NCBI GenBank assembly: GCA_025350105.1
Contig: JANXYJ010000181.1
Span: 16,819-80,818 of the forward strand
From: Terriglobia bacterium
GTDB taxonomy: Bacteria; Acidobacteriota; Terriglobia; Bryobacterales; Bryobacteraceae
Direction: 5' to 3'
DNA: 64,000 bases
The stretch's first letter is position 1; every line of letters begins with the position of its first letter. Shown here piece after piece: positions 8,869-17,104 of the stretch. The notes below the pieces were generated by a model, which had not been told where the DNA came from, did no database searches, and was given only the letters and a program-made list of their open reading frames with translations. A program made the position numbers and the translations under genes.

Positions 8869-8887
8869 CTGGTTTGCTCCAGAAAGC

Positions 8888-9595
8888 ATGAATACCCGCA
8901 CGCACAACGGCAACCAACTAAAGCAAGCAGCGGCCGAATTCGCCGCTTCGCTCGTCGAAGACGGAATGAAAGTGGGCTTGGGAACCGGGTCTACGGCGAG
9001 CTACGTAGTCGAAGCCCTAGGGAGACGTGTGGCTGCCGGGCTTCGCATCATCGGCGTGCCGACGTCCGAAAAGACGGCAGAGCAAGCGAAGAGCTTGCGG
9101 ATTCCTCTCTCCGATTTAGGCACACACCCGCAATTGGATCTCACGATAGACGGCGCCGATGAAGTGCAGCCGGGCTCTTTGAATGTCCTGAAAGGTTTAG
9201 GCGGAGCGCTCCTGCGAGAGAAGATTGTCGCGGCTGGCAGCGCGCGCCTGATCATCGTTGTGGACGAATCGAAAATCGTGAAGACGCTGGCGGAAAAGTC
9301 GCCGATTCCTGTGGAAGTGGTTCCGTTTGGCTGGCCAGCAACACAAGCAAAATTGCAAGCGCTGGGTTGCACACCGGCGCTCCGGGTAGGCGCGACCGGC
9401 GAAGTATTTGTGACGGACGGGGGCAACTATATTATCGACTGCGCGTTCGGCCCGGTTCATGATCCCGAAAAGTTGGACCGCGACTTGAACAACGTGATTG
9501 GCTTGGTGGAGCATGGACTGTTCCTGGGTATGGTGACGTCGGTTGTCGTTGCCGGTAGCAACGGGATCGCAACGCTGCTTCCCGCCGGCGCATAA
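8888..9595 (+). CDS. rpiA: Ribose-5-phosphate isomerase A
   Basis: A 235-residue RpiA that interconverts ribose 5-phosphate and ribulose 5-phosphate in the pentose phosphate pathway. Family motifs appear in order: 'GLGTGSTASYVVEAL', 'DLTIDGADEV', 'KGLGGALLREKIV' and 'VTDGGNYIIDC'. Length agrees with other RpiA proteins (about 220-235). The ATG at 8888 was chosen because an earlier in-frame start at 8855 would lie inside the 3' arm of the strong hairpin and add residues unlike the family. The ribosome binding site is weak ('agaaag'). The gene is probably independent of the cox-like operon. Confidence 0.95.
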   Translation: MNTRTHNGNQLKQAAAEFAASLVEDGMKVGLGTGSTASYVVEALGRRVAAGLRIIGVPTSEKTAEQAKSLRIPLSDLGTHPQLDLTIDGADEVQPGSLNVLKGLGGALLREKIVAAGSARLIIVVDESKIVKTLAEKSPIPVEVVPFGWPATQAKLQALGCTPALRVGATGEVFVTDGGNYIIDCAFGPVHDPEKLDRDLNNVIGLVEHGLFLGMVTSVVVAGSNGIATLLPAGA

Positions 9596-9607
9596 ACGCC
9601 GTCAGGT

Positions 9608-10417
9608 TCACGGCAATCCCCACTTCACGCGCGTGTAGGCGATGCGAAAACCGTTCCGCTCCGCATTGCGTTGGGAGCCGCTTCCAGGAGCGGCACCCAT
9701 CATGGCCAGGTGGCACCCTTGATTGACGGCATAACGGAGACGCGCATCGAGTAACGCCGACTGGGCTCCTTTTTTGCGAGCGTGCGGAATGGTGGATGCG
9801 CCCGCCAGAAGCGCCACGCCGTTGTGGATGCTGATGGAAGCGGCGGCCACAGGAGCGCCATCGATTTCGGCGAGGAACGCCTGGGTGTTGGTTTTTTGCA
9901 CGATGGCGGCGCCAAGGTCCAGCAGGAATCCGGTGAGCCCGGGGGTTTCGGCCCAGCCTGCGGCCATGACCTGAGCCCAGAGCGAACGTTCGTCTTCGCG
10001 AATCACGCGCACCGGGATGCGCTGTTGGGTGGCGCTGAACGCATCGTCGCTGAATGCGTCTAGGCTCCGGTACATAACACTGGTGAGTTCCACGGGACGA
10101 TAGCCACGTTCGACCAGTGTTGCGAAGAACTCAACGCCCGCGTGGGGACTCACTTCATGGAACACGGGAGCCTGTTTCTGTTTGAAGAATGCCTCGATCC
10201 GATCCAAATCCCGCGCCGTTACTGGCCCGAACATTCCCAGTCCAAATGTTTGGGTGACGGGTGACGACGGCCCGTCGTAGACCACGTAGGCACCGGCAAC
10301 GCGAATCGATGTGGCTCCGACTTCTGGTTGGATGATGGCCCTGGCATGGACAAAGCTTGTGCAACTGGCGCCCTCGGCTTGTTCTAAACGTGCTGAGAGT
10401 TCAAAATCCGCAAACAT
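9608..10417 (-). CDS. GNAT family N-acetyltransferase
   Basis: About 269 residues. The C-terminal half fits the GNAT acetyl-CoA fold: 'AQVMAAGWAETPG', 'AFLAEIDGAPVAAASISIHN', 'LLAGASTIPHARKKGAQSAL' (the acetyl-CoA pyrophosphate-binding loop region) and a late 'GFRIAYTRVKWG'. The acetyl acceptor is unknown. The ATG at 10417 was chosen because AAAGGAG lies five bases upstream on the minus strand; the open frame continues upstream only as an artefact of the 18-bp tandem repeat. It converges with rpiA with 12 bp between the stops. Confidence 0.8.
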   Translation of the reverse strand: MFADFELSARLEQAEGASCTSFVHARAIIQPEVGATSIRVAGAYVVYDGPSSPVTQTFGLGMFGPVTARDLDRIEAFFKQKQAPVFHEVSPHAGVEFFATLVERGYRPVELTSVMYRSLDAFSDDAFSATQQRIPVRVIREDERSLWAQVMAAGWAETPGLTGFLLDLGAAIVQKTNTQAFLAEIDGAPVAAASISIHNGVALLAGASTIPHARKKGAQSALLDARLRYAVNQGCHLAMMGAAPGSGSQRNAERNGFRIAYTRVKWGLP

Positions 10418-10428
10418 GTTTCTCCTTT

Positions 10429-10500
10429 GTAGGTTGAAAGTGAAGTGTAGGTTAAAAGTGAAGTGTAGGTTGAAAGTGAAGTGTAGGTTGAAAGTGAGGA
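10429..10500. repeat. Four 18-bp tandem repeats in the leader of the acetyltransferase gene
   Basis: The unit 'gtaggttgaaagtgaagt' starts at 10429, 10447, 10465 and 10483; copies 1 and 3 are identical, copy 2 differs at one base and copy 4 diverges in its last three bases. The array ends a few bases upstream of the ribosome binding site of the acetyltransferase on the minus strand, so copy number could alter promoter or leader spacing. Confidence 0.9.
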
Positions 10501-10594
10501 ACGAATAGACACACGAAACCGCACGCGGCAAGTGTCGCAACGGTTGGCGGGGTTAGCGGGCGGCTGAGTGTTTCAAAGGCGCAGGGTGATTATA

Positions 10595-10975
10595 TCAATG
10601 CTGGCTCAGGCTGAGCAGGTTGCCATCGGGATCCTTGAACCAGGCCACCCGCGCGCCGCCTGGGGCATCCCAAATGCCAAAGGCGTCCTGGGTCATGAAC
10701 GAATAGCGTTCAAACACAACGCCGGCCTGAGTGAGCACCTGCACCGTGGCGGCCGCATCGGGTACTTGCCAGCCCAGCACGGTGTAGGGGGCGGGCGAAA
10801 TCTGTTCCGCAACGGCCACGCGCAAGGGCGTGCCGTGAGCGTCGAACACCAACGCAAAATTATCTTCGGAGATGAACTTCAGCCCCAGCACATCGCGATA
10901 AAATGCTTTGGCCTTGGCCGCATTGGTGGTGGTCACAAAGGCCATCAGTTGGGCGGCGGCAAGCGCGTCTGGCAT
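10595..10975 (-). CDS. VOC (glyoxalase/bleomycin resistance) family protein
   Basis: A 126-residue single-domain vicinal oxygen chelate protein with the paired beta-alpha-beta-beta-beta pattern: 'TTTNAAKAKAFYRDVLGLKF' opens the first module and 'FERYSFMTQDAFGIWDAPGG' with 'VAWFKDPDGNLLSL' closes the second. VOC proteins include lyases, dioxygenases and drug-binding proteins; this small form is usually of unknown substrate. It lies upstream of the acetyltransferase on the same strand with the repeat array between them. Confidence 0.85.
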   Translation of the reverse strand: MPDALAAAQLMAFVTTTNAAKAKAFYRDVLGLKFISEDNFALVFDAHGTPLRVAVAEQISPAPYTVLGWQVPDAAATVQVLTQAGVVFERYSFMTQDAFGIWDAPGGARVAWFKDPDGNLLSLSQH

Positions 10976-11031
10976 GCGGTGATTGTAGCAAATTCATCCC
11001 GATCTAACCCGCGCTGGTTAAGGCAATGCCA

Positions 11032-14000
11032 TTACTGCCCAGCGGCGACGTTTTGGATTTCGGCGGTGGAGAGCACGCGGCCATAGACGCGCACGTCATC
11101 AATGCTGCCGTTGAAAGCGAACCATTGATTGTCGGGGGTGGCGCCGACGGCCAGGTTGTAAGCGGAGTCGTCCACGATGCTGCCGGTTGCCGCGATTTGC
11201 GAAGAGTACGCCACTTCGACACCGTTTTTGTAGATGTGGACTTGGCGGTCGCCGGCGTCATCGTAAGTGATGGCCCAATGAATCCAGACGCCGAGCGCGT
11301 AGGTGCCAACCACGGAGGTGCTTTGGGCGGCGCCATCGGCATTGACGGCTGCATTCACGATGAAGGGATCGCTGTTGGTGGACGAGCCAAAATACAAGGT
11401 CTTTTGAACGCTGCTGCCGCTGCCTTTTTCAATGATGGGGCCGAGATTGTGGCCGGGTTCGGCGGCGGCGTAGACCCAGGCAGTATAAGTGAAAGTCTTC
11501 AGGCCGTTCAAGGCGCCGGGTTTGCCGATCACCACCTGATCGGTTTGGCCGTTGAATGCCAGTGCGCCGGCGAGTTTGCCGGAGGTCCATACGGGACCGT
11601 TGACGGAGGCGTTGTTGCCTTGACCAGAGGAATCGGCCGCGACGGTGCCGGAGCCATCATCGAAAGTCCAACGGCCGAGCAAGCCCGCGCCACCACCACC
11701 GCCGCCTGCGCTGGCGGTGGTGAAGCTCCAGGTTGAGGTAGTGCCGAGCGTGAGTCCGCCGGGATCGGCTACGGAGCCTGCAACAGTAACGGTGTAATTT
11801 GTCGCGGCCGTTAAGGCGGACGACGGGGTGAGCGTAGCGGTTGCGCCGGAGACGTTGATAGACGCGGCAACGTTCGATGATGCACCGGCGGCCCGCAGTG
11901 AGAATGTCGACGAAGAGAAGCTGGCGGCGTTCATGGAGCGATCGAAAGTAACGGCGACGTTGGTGCTGGTAGAAACGCCGGTGGCGCCGGAGGCCGGCGA
12001 GCGGCTGATGATGACCGGCGGGGTGGGCGCGGAGGCGGTGGTGAATATCCACGATGAGTCGCTGCCCAAGGCGATGCCGTTAGTGTCGGTAACGCTGCCG
12101 GAGACAAAAACGGTGTAGCTGGTGGCAGCAGCCAAGGCGGACGACGGCGTGAGTGTAGCGGTGGCACCGGAAACACTGATGGACGCAGAAACGCCGGAGG
12201 ACGAACCGTTGGGAGTGAGCGAGAAAGTAGACGATGAAAACGACGAACTGCTCATCGCGCGGGAGAACGTCACGCTGATGTTGGTGCTGGTGGAGATGCC
12301 GCTGGCTCCCGATGCCGGTGCACGATTGGTGATGGTGGGCGGGGTGGCCGCAGCGGCGGTGGTGAAGCTCCAACTGTTGTCACTGCCCAAGGCGACGCCG
12401 TTGGTGTCGGTGACGCTGCCGGAGACGGTGGCGGTGTAGGTGGTTCCAGAAGCCAGCGCGGAGGACGGCGTAAGTGTGGCAGTGGAGCCCGACACACTGA
12501 TGGACGCGGAGACGGAGGAGGAGGAACCGTTCGGCGTCAAAAAGAATGTGGAGGAGAAGAAGGAAGAACTGCTCATCGCGCGTGAGAAGGTGGCGGTTAT
12601 GTTGGTGCTGGTGGCGACGCCGCTGGCACCCGAGGTGGGCGAGACCCGCGTGATGGTGGGAGGTTGAACCGAGGTTCCGTAGCTGGCCACGTAGGAGCCG
12701 CTGTTGGCCGCGAAAGTGACATAGTTGACGCCTTTAATGGTCTGCGAAGAGTAACTGACGCTGCTGCCGTTTTGCGTGAGCGAAGTGAGTGGTCCGGTGG
12801 CGGAGGTGCTGGGGAGCATAGCCTGCAGGCCGTTGGCGCCCGAGGCGGCGCTGATGGAAAAAGACAACTGATTGCCGCTGAAGTTTAGCGATCCAAACGA
12901 TGAGCCGTTGCGGCCATCGAGCCAGGTAAGCAACTGGCGGGCGGTGATGACGGGCACTCCGCGGGCTTTCGCCGCATTGGCTGCGCCGACGGCGATGGGC
13001 GTATTCCAACTGGCATCGGTGTGAACCAGCGAAGTGAGGATGGCGTAGTAGCCGTTGGAGCCTACGGCGTTATCGAGGACCGTGTTCTCCCAGGCGGGAT
13101 GCTGTTGGCCGGTCTCATCGGAAAGATGGGTGGCGGCCTGATAGATGTCCAGAAGCGTGCCGTTGACTTGCGCAAAGCGCATCACCATGCCGGAGCCGGT
13201 CATGAAGCCAGGGGTGGCGGAGTATTGTTGATACGGCATCTGCTCAAGCGTCAGGTCCATGCGAATGCCGTGGGTGAGTTCGGATTCAGCGGGAGCGGTA
13301 TAGTCAGTCCCCCAGGTGCCCGCGTGAATGCGCGTGGTGGCGCTAGGCGAAAGGCCAGGGTATTGGGTTCGCAGTTGGCCCAGCAAATTGGTGAAGTCAG
13401 TGTCGATTTGCGCGCGGGTGCAATAAGTACAACTGAGGCGCGGATGCAGGGCGATCTCAAAGCCTTGCGACTGATAGTTGTTGGCGGCGGAAGCGGTGAG
13501 GGGTTCGCCGGGGTAGACGTAGGAGGTGCCGCGTATGCAGGTCCAATTGTCGAGTGAGCAGGACGGGCTGAGCGCGGCCAGGGCGTCGAAGCGGCCGGCA
13601 GTGCCGCCCAAGGCGTGATCGTCACCGGTCATCACCATGATGGCTTTGTTGTTGTTGGGGAAATACCAGAAGCGCGGCAAGGGCTTCTTACGGGCGTTCA
13701 TGGAGAGAATCAGATTGGCAAGCAGGCGCTGCTGTTCATCGGCCTGAGGGATGGCCATGCGGCTGTTGTCGACCCAACCGACGAAGGGATTCCAGGCCAT
13801 GGCCAATCCACCGGAAGCACGCGCAACGGTATACCAAGCGGGGTTACCTTGATGGGAGTAAACCACGGAACGCGCCAAATCGTAAGTAAAAGCCGCGATT
13901 TGACCGGAGCCCGAACTGCGCAGAGTGACGGCGGGGCTGGCGGTGGGGCTGCTGGAATTGTTGTACAGCGTGGCCACGACGGTAGCGTTGACGTTGGAGT

Positions 14001-14463
14001 AGAGATCCGCCGTGCCGTGAAACTGAATGGTTTGACTGACGATGCCCGCGCCAGGGCCTGTGGAGTTCACCGCCAGATATGCGTCCGACAACGTGGAACC
14101 AAAACTGGACAGGCCGATGAGGCTGGCCAATTGTTTATCGGGGCGCATGGCGATGAGGTTGCCGCCGGCGCTGACGTAGTTCGAAAACATTTGCGCCTGA
14201 CTGGAGCTGAGCGGCATATCGCCCAGAATGACGACGTCATAAGAACTGAGGGTGCTGGAAGAGACGCTGGAGAGATCGGCCACGGCGAACTCATTGAAGC
14301 CTTCGGTTCGCAGGATCTCCGCGTAATAACGGCCGAAGGGGTTGGAGCTACCCGCGACGACCAGAATGGGTCCGCCCGGGCCCTGATCCACTTGCGCATA
14401 CAGCGCGGTTCCTAGAACAGTGGCAGCGACGAGTGCGCGGAGCGGATTTGCCAAATACGACAT
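11032..14463 (-). CDS. Large secreted multi-domain protein with three Ig-like repeats and a LamG domain
   Basis: A 1143-residue exported protein with signal peptide 'LVAATVLGTALYAQ' (cleavage near residue 24). Residues about 30-270 form an alpha/beta region with 'DVVILGDMPLSSSQ'. Residues about 275-500 resemble a polysaccharide-deacetylase-like barrel ('AIMVMTGDDHALGG', 'GFEIALHPRLSC'), but I cannot confirm a complete catalytic triad. Three 107-residue Big_5-like immunoglobulin repeats follow (residues about 601-921), each ending 'WSFTTA' or similar, then a Gly linker and a C-terminal concanavalin/LamG domain ('GLLGRWTFDDGSGTVAADS'). The order suggests an extracellular carbohydrate-binding or carbohydrate-modifying protein. 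Confidence 0.8.
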   Translation of the reverse strand: MSYLANPLRALVAATVLGTALYAQVDQGPGGPILVVAGSSNPFGRYYAEILRTEGFNEFAVADLSSVSSSTLSSYDVVILGDMPLSSSQAQMFSNYVSAGGNLIAMRPDKQLASLIGLSSFGSTLSDAYLAVNSTGPGAGIVSQTIQFHGTADLYSNVNATVVATLYNNSSSPTASPAVTLRSSGSGQIAAFTYDLARSVVYSHQGNPAWYTVARASGGLAMAWNPFVGWVDNSRMAIPQADEQQRLLANLILSMNARKKPLPRFWYFPNNNKAIMVMTGDDHALGGTAGRFDALAALSPSCSLDNWTCIRGTSYVYPGEPLTASAANNYQSQGFEIALHPRLSCTYCTRAQIDTDFTNLLGQLRTQYPGLSPSATTRIHAGTWGTDYTAPAESELTHGIRMDLTLEQMPYQQYSATPGFMTGSGMVMRFAQVNGTLLDIYQAATHLSDETGQQHPAWENTVLDNAVGSNGYYAILTSLVHTDASWNTPIAVGAANAAKARGVPVITARQLLTWLDGRNGSSFGSLNFSGNQLSFSISAASGANGLQAMLPSTSATGPLTSLTQNGSSVSYSSQTIKGVNYVTFAANSGSYVASYGTSVQPPTITRVSPTSGASGVATSTNITATFSRAMSSSSFFSSTFFLTPNGSSSSVSASISVSGSTATLTPSSALASGTTYTATVSGSVTDTNGVALGSDNSWSFTTAAAATPPTITNRAPASGASGISTSTNISVTFSRAMSSSSFSSSTFSLTPNGSSSGVSASISVSGATATLTPSSALAAATSYTVFVSGSVTDTNGIALGSDSSWIFTTASAPTPPVIISRSPASGATGVSTSTNVAVTFDRSMNAASFSSSTFSLRAAGASSNVAASINVSGATATLTPSSALTAATNYTVTVAGSVADPGGLTLGTTSTWSFTTASAGGGGGGAGLLGRWTFDDGSGTVAADSSGQGNNASVNGPVWTSGKLAGALAFNGQTDQVVIGKPGALNGLKTFTYTAWVYAAAEPGHNLGPIIEKGSGSSVQKTLYFGSSTNSDPFIVNAAVNADGAAQSTSVVGTYALGVWIHWAITYDDAGDRQVHIYKNGVEVAYSSQIAATGSIVDDSAYNLAVGATPDNQWFAFNGSIDDVRVYGRVLSTAEIQNVAAGQ
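11701..12663 (-). repeat. Three 321-bp tandem repeats encoding Ig-like domains
   Basis: Three consecutive 107-codon units lie inside the 1143-residue secreted protein. Each opens with 'PPTI' or 'PPVI', carries an 'STSTN' plus 'TF.R.M' core and ends with an 'SFTTA'-type strand. The first two units are the most alike, suggesting a recent duplication; the third has diverged. Confidence 0.85.
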
Positions 14464-14535
14464 CGAAACGTAACCAAGCTTTCTCCCTCCGCTGGTGGAC
14501 AGTATACACCGCGGCGGGTTTGTGTTGGTCCGGGT

Positions 14536-15819
14536 CTATTTGGTGGGGGTGTTCCAGGACGCTGCGGCTTTGGTATCGCCGGCAACCGAGTACAGGGCTT
14601 TGGTGTTGCGGGTTTTCTGGAATTCTTCCAGCGTCTGGCCACGCATTGCCGCGTAAATGTGAAGATTGGAAACACCGATGACGGCGCCGAGTTTCTCCAG
14701 GCCGAAGAAGATAACGCCGTAGTGGATCAGCGAGCGCCAATCACGGCGGCGAAGCATGTCGCGTTCGGGTTCGGTGAGGCCGTGTTCTTCAAAAGACGCT
14801 TCGGGTTCTTCCAGGAATTTTTTGCGATGGGCCGGCTTGGTCATGTCATGTAAATAGGAGTTGAGCCGGAAGGTTTTCACGCTGGACTGCAGAGTGAATG
14901 GGTAGGTGCCGGCCAGTTCCTCGATGCCTTTTAGCTGGCTTTCGGCGCTGGAGTGAACGGGCAGGCCGTCGCCCGCTTGGGTTTCATTTTCATAGATGGC
15001 GGTGCCGATGCCGGTCATGCTGGGGAGGTAGTAGCTTTGGTGAATTTTTCGGATGTTGGCGGAAAGAGCCCCGCGCATGATCAACCACATGATGATCTCG
15101 CTGCCCTCCATGCCGCCGAGTTTCGCGTAGTCGGCGTGGGTGAGCTCAGTGAGGCGGACGGGATCCTTTTCAATCAGGTCCATGAACTGGGCGTCCCAGG
15201 GGGTATTGTTGAAGCCGGCGCGTTCACCGTGAACCTGATGCGAAAGGCCGCCGGTGCCGACGATGACCACGCGAAGATCTTCGGGATAACTTTCGATGGC
15301 TTTGCGCAAAGCCTGGCCCAGCTTGTAACAACGGCGAGCGGTGGGGATGGGGAATTGCAGCACGCCCACTTGCAGGGGAACGATGGCGGCTGGCCAGCCA
15401 TCTTCAGTATGCGGCAGCATCACCGAAAGGGGCGAGAAGCAGCCGTGATCGAGCGGGCGGTTTTGGAAGAAAGACAGGTCGAATTCGTCGGCCATCAAAG
15501 AATGGCCGATGTGTTGCGCCAGCGCCGAATGGCCTTTGATGGGAGGCAGCGCGCGCGGGCCACCGCCTTCGTCAGCCACCGCGTAGGACTCTCCGATGCC
15601 CAGCACAAAGGGCGAGTAGTGATCGAAAAAGAAAGAGGTGACGTGATCGTTGAAGATCATGAACATGACGTCGGGTTTCTTTTCCGCCAGCCAGCGGGCG
15701 ACGGGGGCAAAACCTTCAAAGATGGGAGCCCAAGCGGGATCGTTCTGTTTGTGCGCGTCCAGCGCAAAACCGATGGTTGGGGTGTGAGCACTAGCGATAG
15801 CGCCGATGATTTTGGCCAT
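14536..15819 (-). CDS. galA: Gallate dioxygenase-like LigB-LigA fusion (extradiol ring-cleavage dioxygenase)
   Basis: A 427-residue type II extradiol dioxygenase. The N-terminal LigB-like part holds the Fe(II) ligands: His12 ('SAHTPTIG'), His59 ('FNDH') and Glu241 ('GSEIIMWLIM'), plus the catalytic His194 ('GGLSHQVHG'); spacing matches protocatechuate 4,5-dioxygenase. Residues about 297-405 are a LigA-like small-subunit domain fused to it. This fusion and length are typical of gallate dioxygenases (GalA of Pseudomonas putida, DesB of Sphingobium), which open gallate to 4-oxalomesaconate. Protocatechuate or a methylated gallate cannot be excluded. No hydratase or aldolase partner is adjacent; a PrpF-family tautomerase lies at 47610-48794. 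Confidence 0.85.
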   Translation of the reverse strand: MAKIIGAIASAHTPTIGFALDAHKQNDPAWAPIFEGFAPVARWLAEKKPDVMFMIFNDHVTSFFFDHYSPFVLGIGESYAVADEGGGPRALPPIKGHSALAQHIGHSLMADEFDLSFFQNRPLDHGCFSPLSVMLPHTEDGWPAAIVPLQVGVLQFPIPTARRCYKLGQALRKAIESYPEDLRVVIVGTGGLSHQVHGERAGFNNTPWDAQFMDLIEKDPVRLTELTHADYAKLGGMEGSEIIMWLIMRGALSANIRKIHQSYYLPSMTGIGTAIYENETQAGDGLPVHSSAESQLKGIEELAGTYPFTLQSSVKTFRLNSYLHDMTKPAHRKKFLEEPEASFEEHGLTEPERDMLRRRDWRSLIHYGVIFFGLEKLGAVIGVSNLHIYAAMRGQTLEEFQKTRNTKALYSVAGDTKAAASWNTPTK

Positions 15820-15856
15820 GGATTCTCTTTATTGGAACACATGCGTGGGCACGTCT

Positions 15857-15872
15857 CGGGTCTGGAGACCCG
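15857..15872. repeat. REP-like inverted repeat
   Basis: Arms cgggtct and agacccg (15857-15863, 15866-15872) around 'gg', followed by 'aactac'. The layout resembles the palindromes at 31326-31410 and 34322-34387. It lies between the stop of rlmD and the start of the dioxygenase gene. Confidence 0.5.
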
Positions 15873-15889
15873 AACTACTAGCGTCGCGC

Positions 15890-17104
15890 TTACGCTTTGC
15901 GCGACAAGTGCACCACGGTTTCCAGATGATAGGTTTGGGGAAACAGATCCACCAGCACCATCCGTTCGATTTTGTAATTCGCCAACGATTGTAAATCGCG
16001 GGCGAGCGTGGCGGGGTCACAAGAAACGACGGTGATGCGCGGCGGGGCGAGCCTTTCGAGCTGAGCGGTGACGGATTTTCCCAAACCAGCGCGCGGCGGA
16101 TCGGCGATGACGAAATCGGGCGCCGTCTTTAGTTCCCGTAGAAAATCCTCCACGCGATCGCGGTAGATGGAGATGTTGGAGAGACCGGCGCGTTCCTCAT
16201 TCACTTCGAGGTCACGTGCCGCGCCGCTGCCTGATTCTACCGCCGTGACCTTCTTGAATCGCTTGGCCAGGGGAATTGCGAACAAGCCGACGCCGGCGTA
16301 TAGATCGAGCGCCGAGGTTCCGGAGACATCGCCCAACACTTCGTGGAGCAGAGGCTCGATTAGAAAACGGTTCACTTGAAAGAAGGACTGCGGGCTGACG
16401 CGGAATAATCCTTCCGCGGTTTTATAGTCGACGGCGACCACGGATTCGCACCAATCGTAAAACATTTTGGCCACGGGGCGATCCGCCTCCAGAACATTTA
16501 CCTGGACGTGTGTTTCATTGGTAAAGAGTTCGAGCGAATGCACGAAGCGCGGGAATTTGCCGTCATGCAGGCGGGCGCGCATGGCGGTGATGGCCTGGTT
16601 CAGGCGCGGCGAGGAGATGGGGCATTCGCCAGTAAGCGGAACAAACTTGTGCGAACGGGCGGCGAGGAAGCCCAACTGGCCGTTGTCGATTCGCAGTTGG
16701 ACGCGATTGCGGTAGCCGAAGGGTTCGGCGTATAGGGTGGCGATTTCGCCGGTATAGTCAATCTTGCCGACGCGGCGCAGTTGTTCACGTAGAATTTCGA
16801 CCTTGCGCGCCAACTGGAATTCATACGGTGCGTATTGATAGTTGCAGCCGCCGCAGTGAGCGAAGATGGGACAGGCAGGTTCGATGCGCTCCGGCGAAGG
16901 AGTGGTGACTTCGAGGAGATCGGAGCGAACGTCATCCCCCAGCGTGACGCGGGCGGTTTCGCCGGGCATGATGAACGGGGCCAAAACAACTTTGCCGTCC
17001 ACTCTGCCTAATGCGTCGCCGCCGTAAACCCATTTCTCAAAGGTGACGGATGCCTCCGCGGCGACGGGTAGTACTTGGTTTACGATAGAACTTTCCCCAC
17101 TCAT
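15890..17104 (-). CDS. rlmD: RlmD/RumA-type 23S rRNA (uracil-C5)-methyltransferase
   Basis: A 404-residue SAM-dependent RNA methyltransferase. It has an N-terminal TRAM RNA-binding domain (about residues 14-70), a [4Fe-4S] set at Cys78, Cys84, Cys87 and Cys161 as in RumA, a SAM loop 'ALDLYAGVGLFAIPLA' at 265-280, 'VIADPPRAGL' at 332-341, and the nucleophile Cys362 in 'VVSCDPATLARD' with the general base Glu395 ('LETVVHL'). Family members make m5U in 23S rRNA (U1939 or U747) or tRNA U54; the iron-sulfur cluster favours the rRNA group. Its ATG (17102-17104) shares the tetranucleotide CATG with the ATG of trpS. Confidence 0.88.
   Translation of the reverse strand: MSGESSIVNQVLPVAAEASVTFEKWVYGGDALGRVDGKVVLAPFIMPGETARVTLGDDVRSDLLEVTTPSPERIEPACPIFAHCGGCNYQYAPYEFQLARKVEILREQLRRVGKIDYTGEIATLYAEPFGYRNRVQLRIDNGQLGFLAARSHKFVPLTGECPISSPRLNQAITAMRARLHDGKFPRFVHSLELFTNETHVQVNVLEADRPVAKMFYDWCESVVAVDYKTAEGLFRVSPQSFFQVNRFLIEPLLHEVLGDVSGTSALDLYAGVGLFAIPLAKRFKKVTAVESGSGAARDLEVNEERAGLSNISIYRDRVEDFLRELKTAPDFVIADPPRAGLGKSVTAQLERLAPPRITVVSCDPATLARDLQSLANYKIERMVLVDLFPQTYHLETVVHLSRKA

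Noticed and set aside
8855..8887. Upstream in-frame start for rpiA
   Set aside because: It lies in the hairpin arm and adds residues unlike other RpiA proteins.
10429..10500. Possible CRISPR array
   Set aside because: The 18-bp units are contiguous without spacers and no cas genes are near; it is a simple tandem repeat.
14953..16035. 360-codon plus-strand frame opposite the dioxygenase gene
   Set aside because: It lies antisense to a well-conserved enzyme, has low-complexity composition and no motif.
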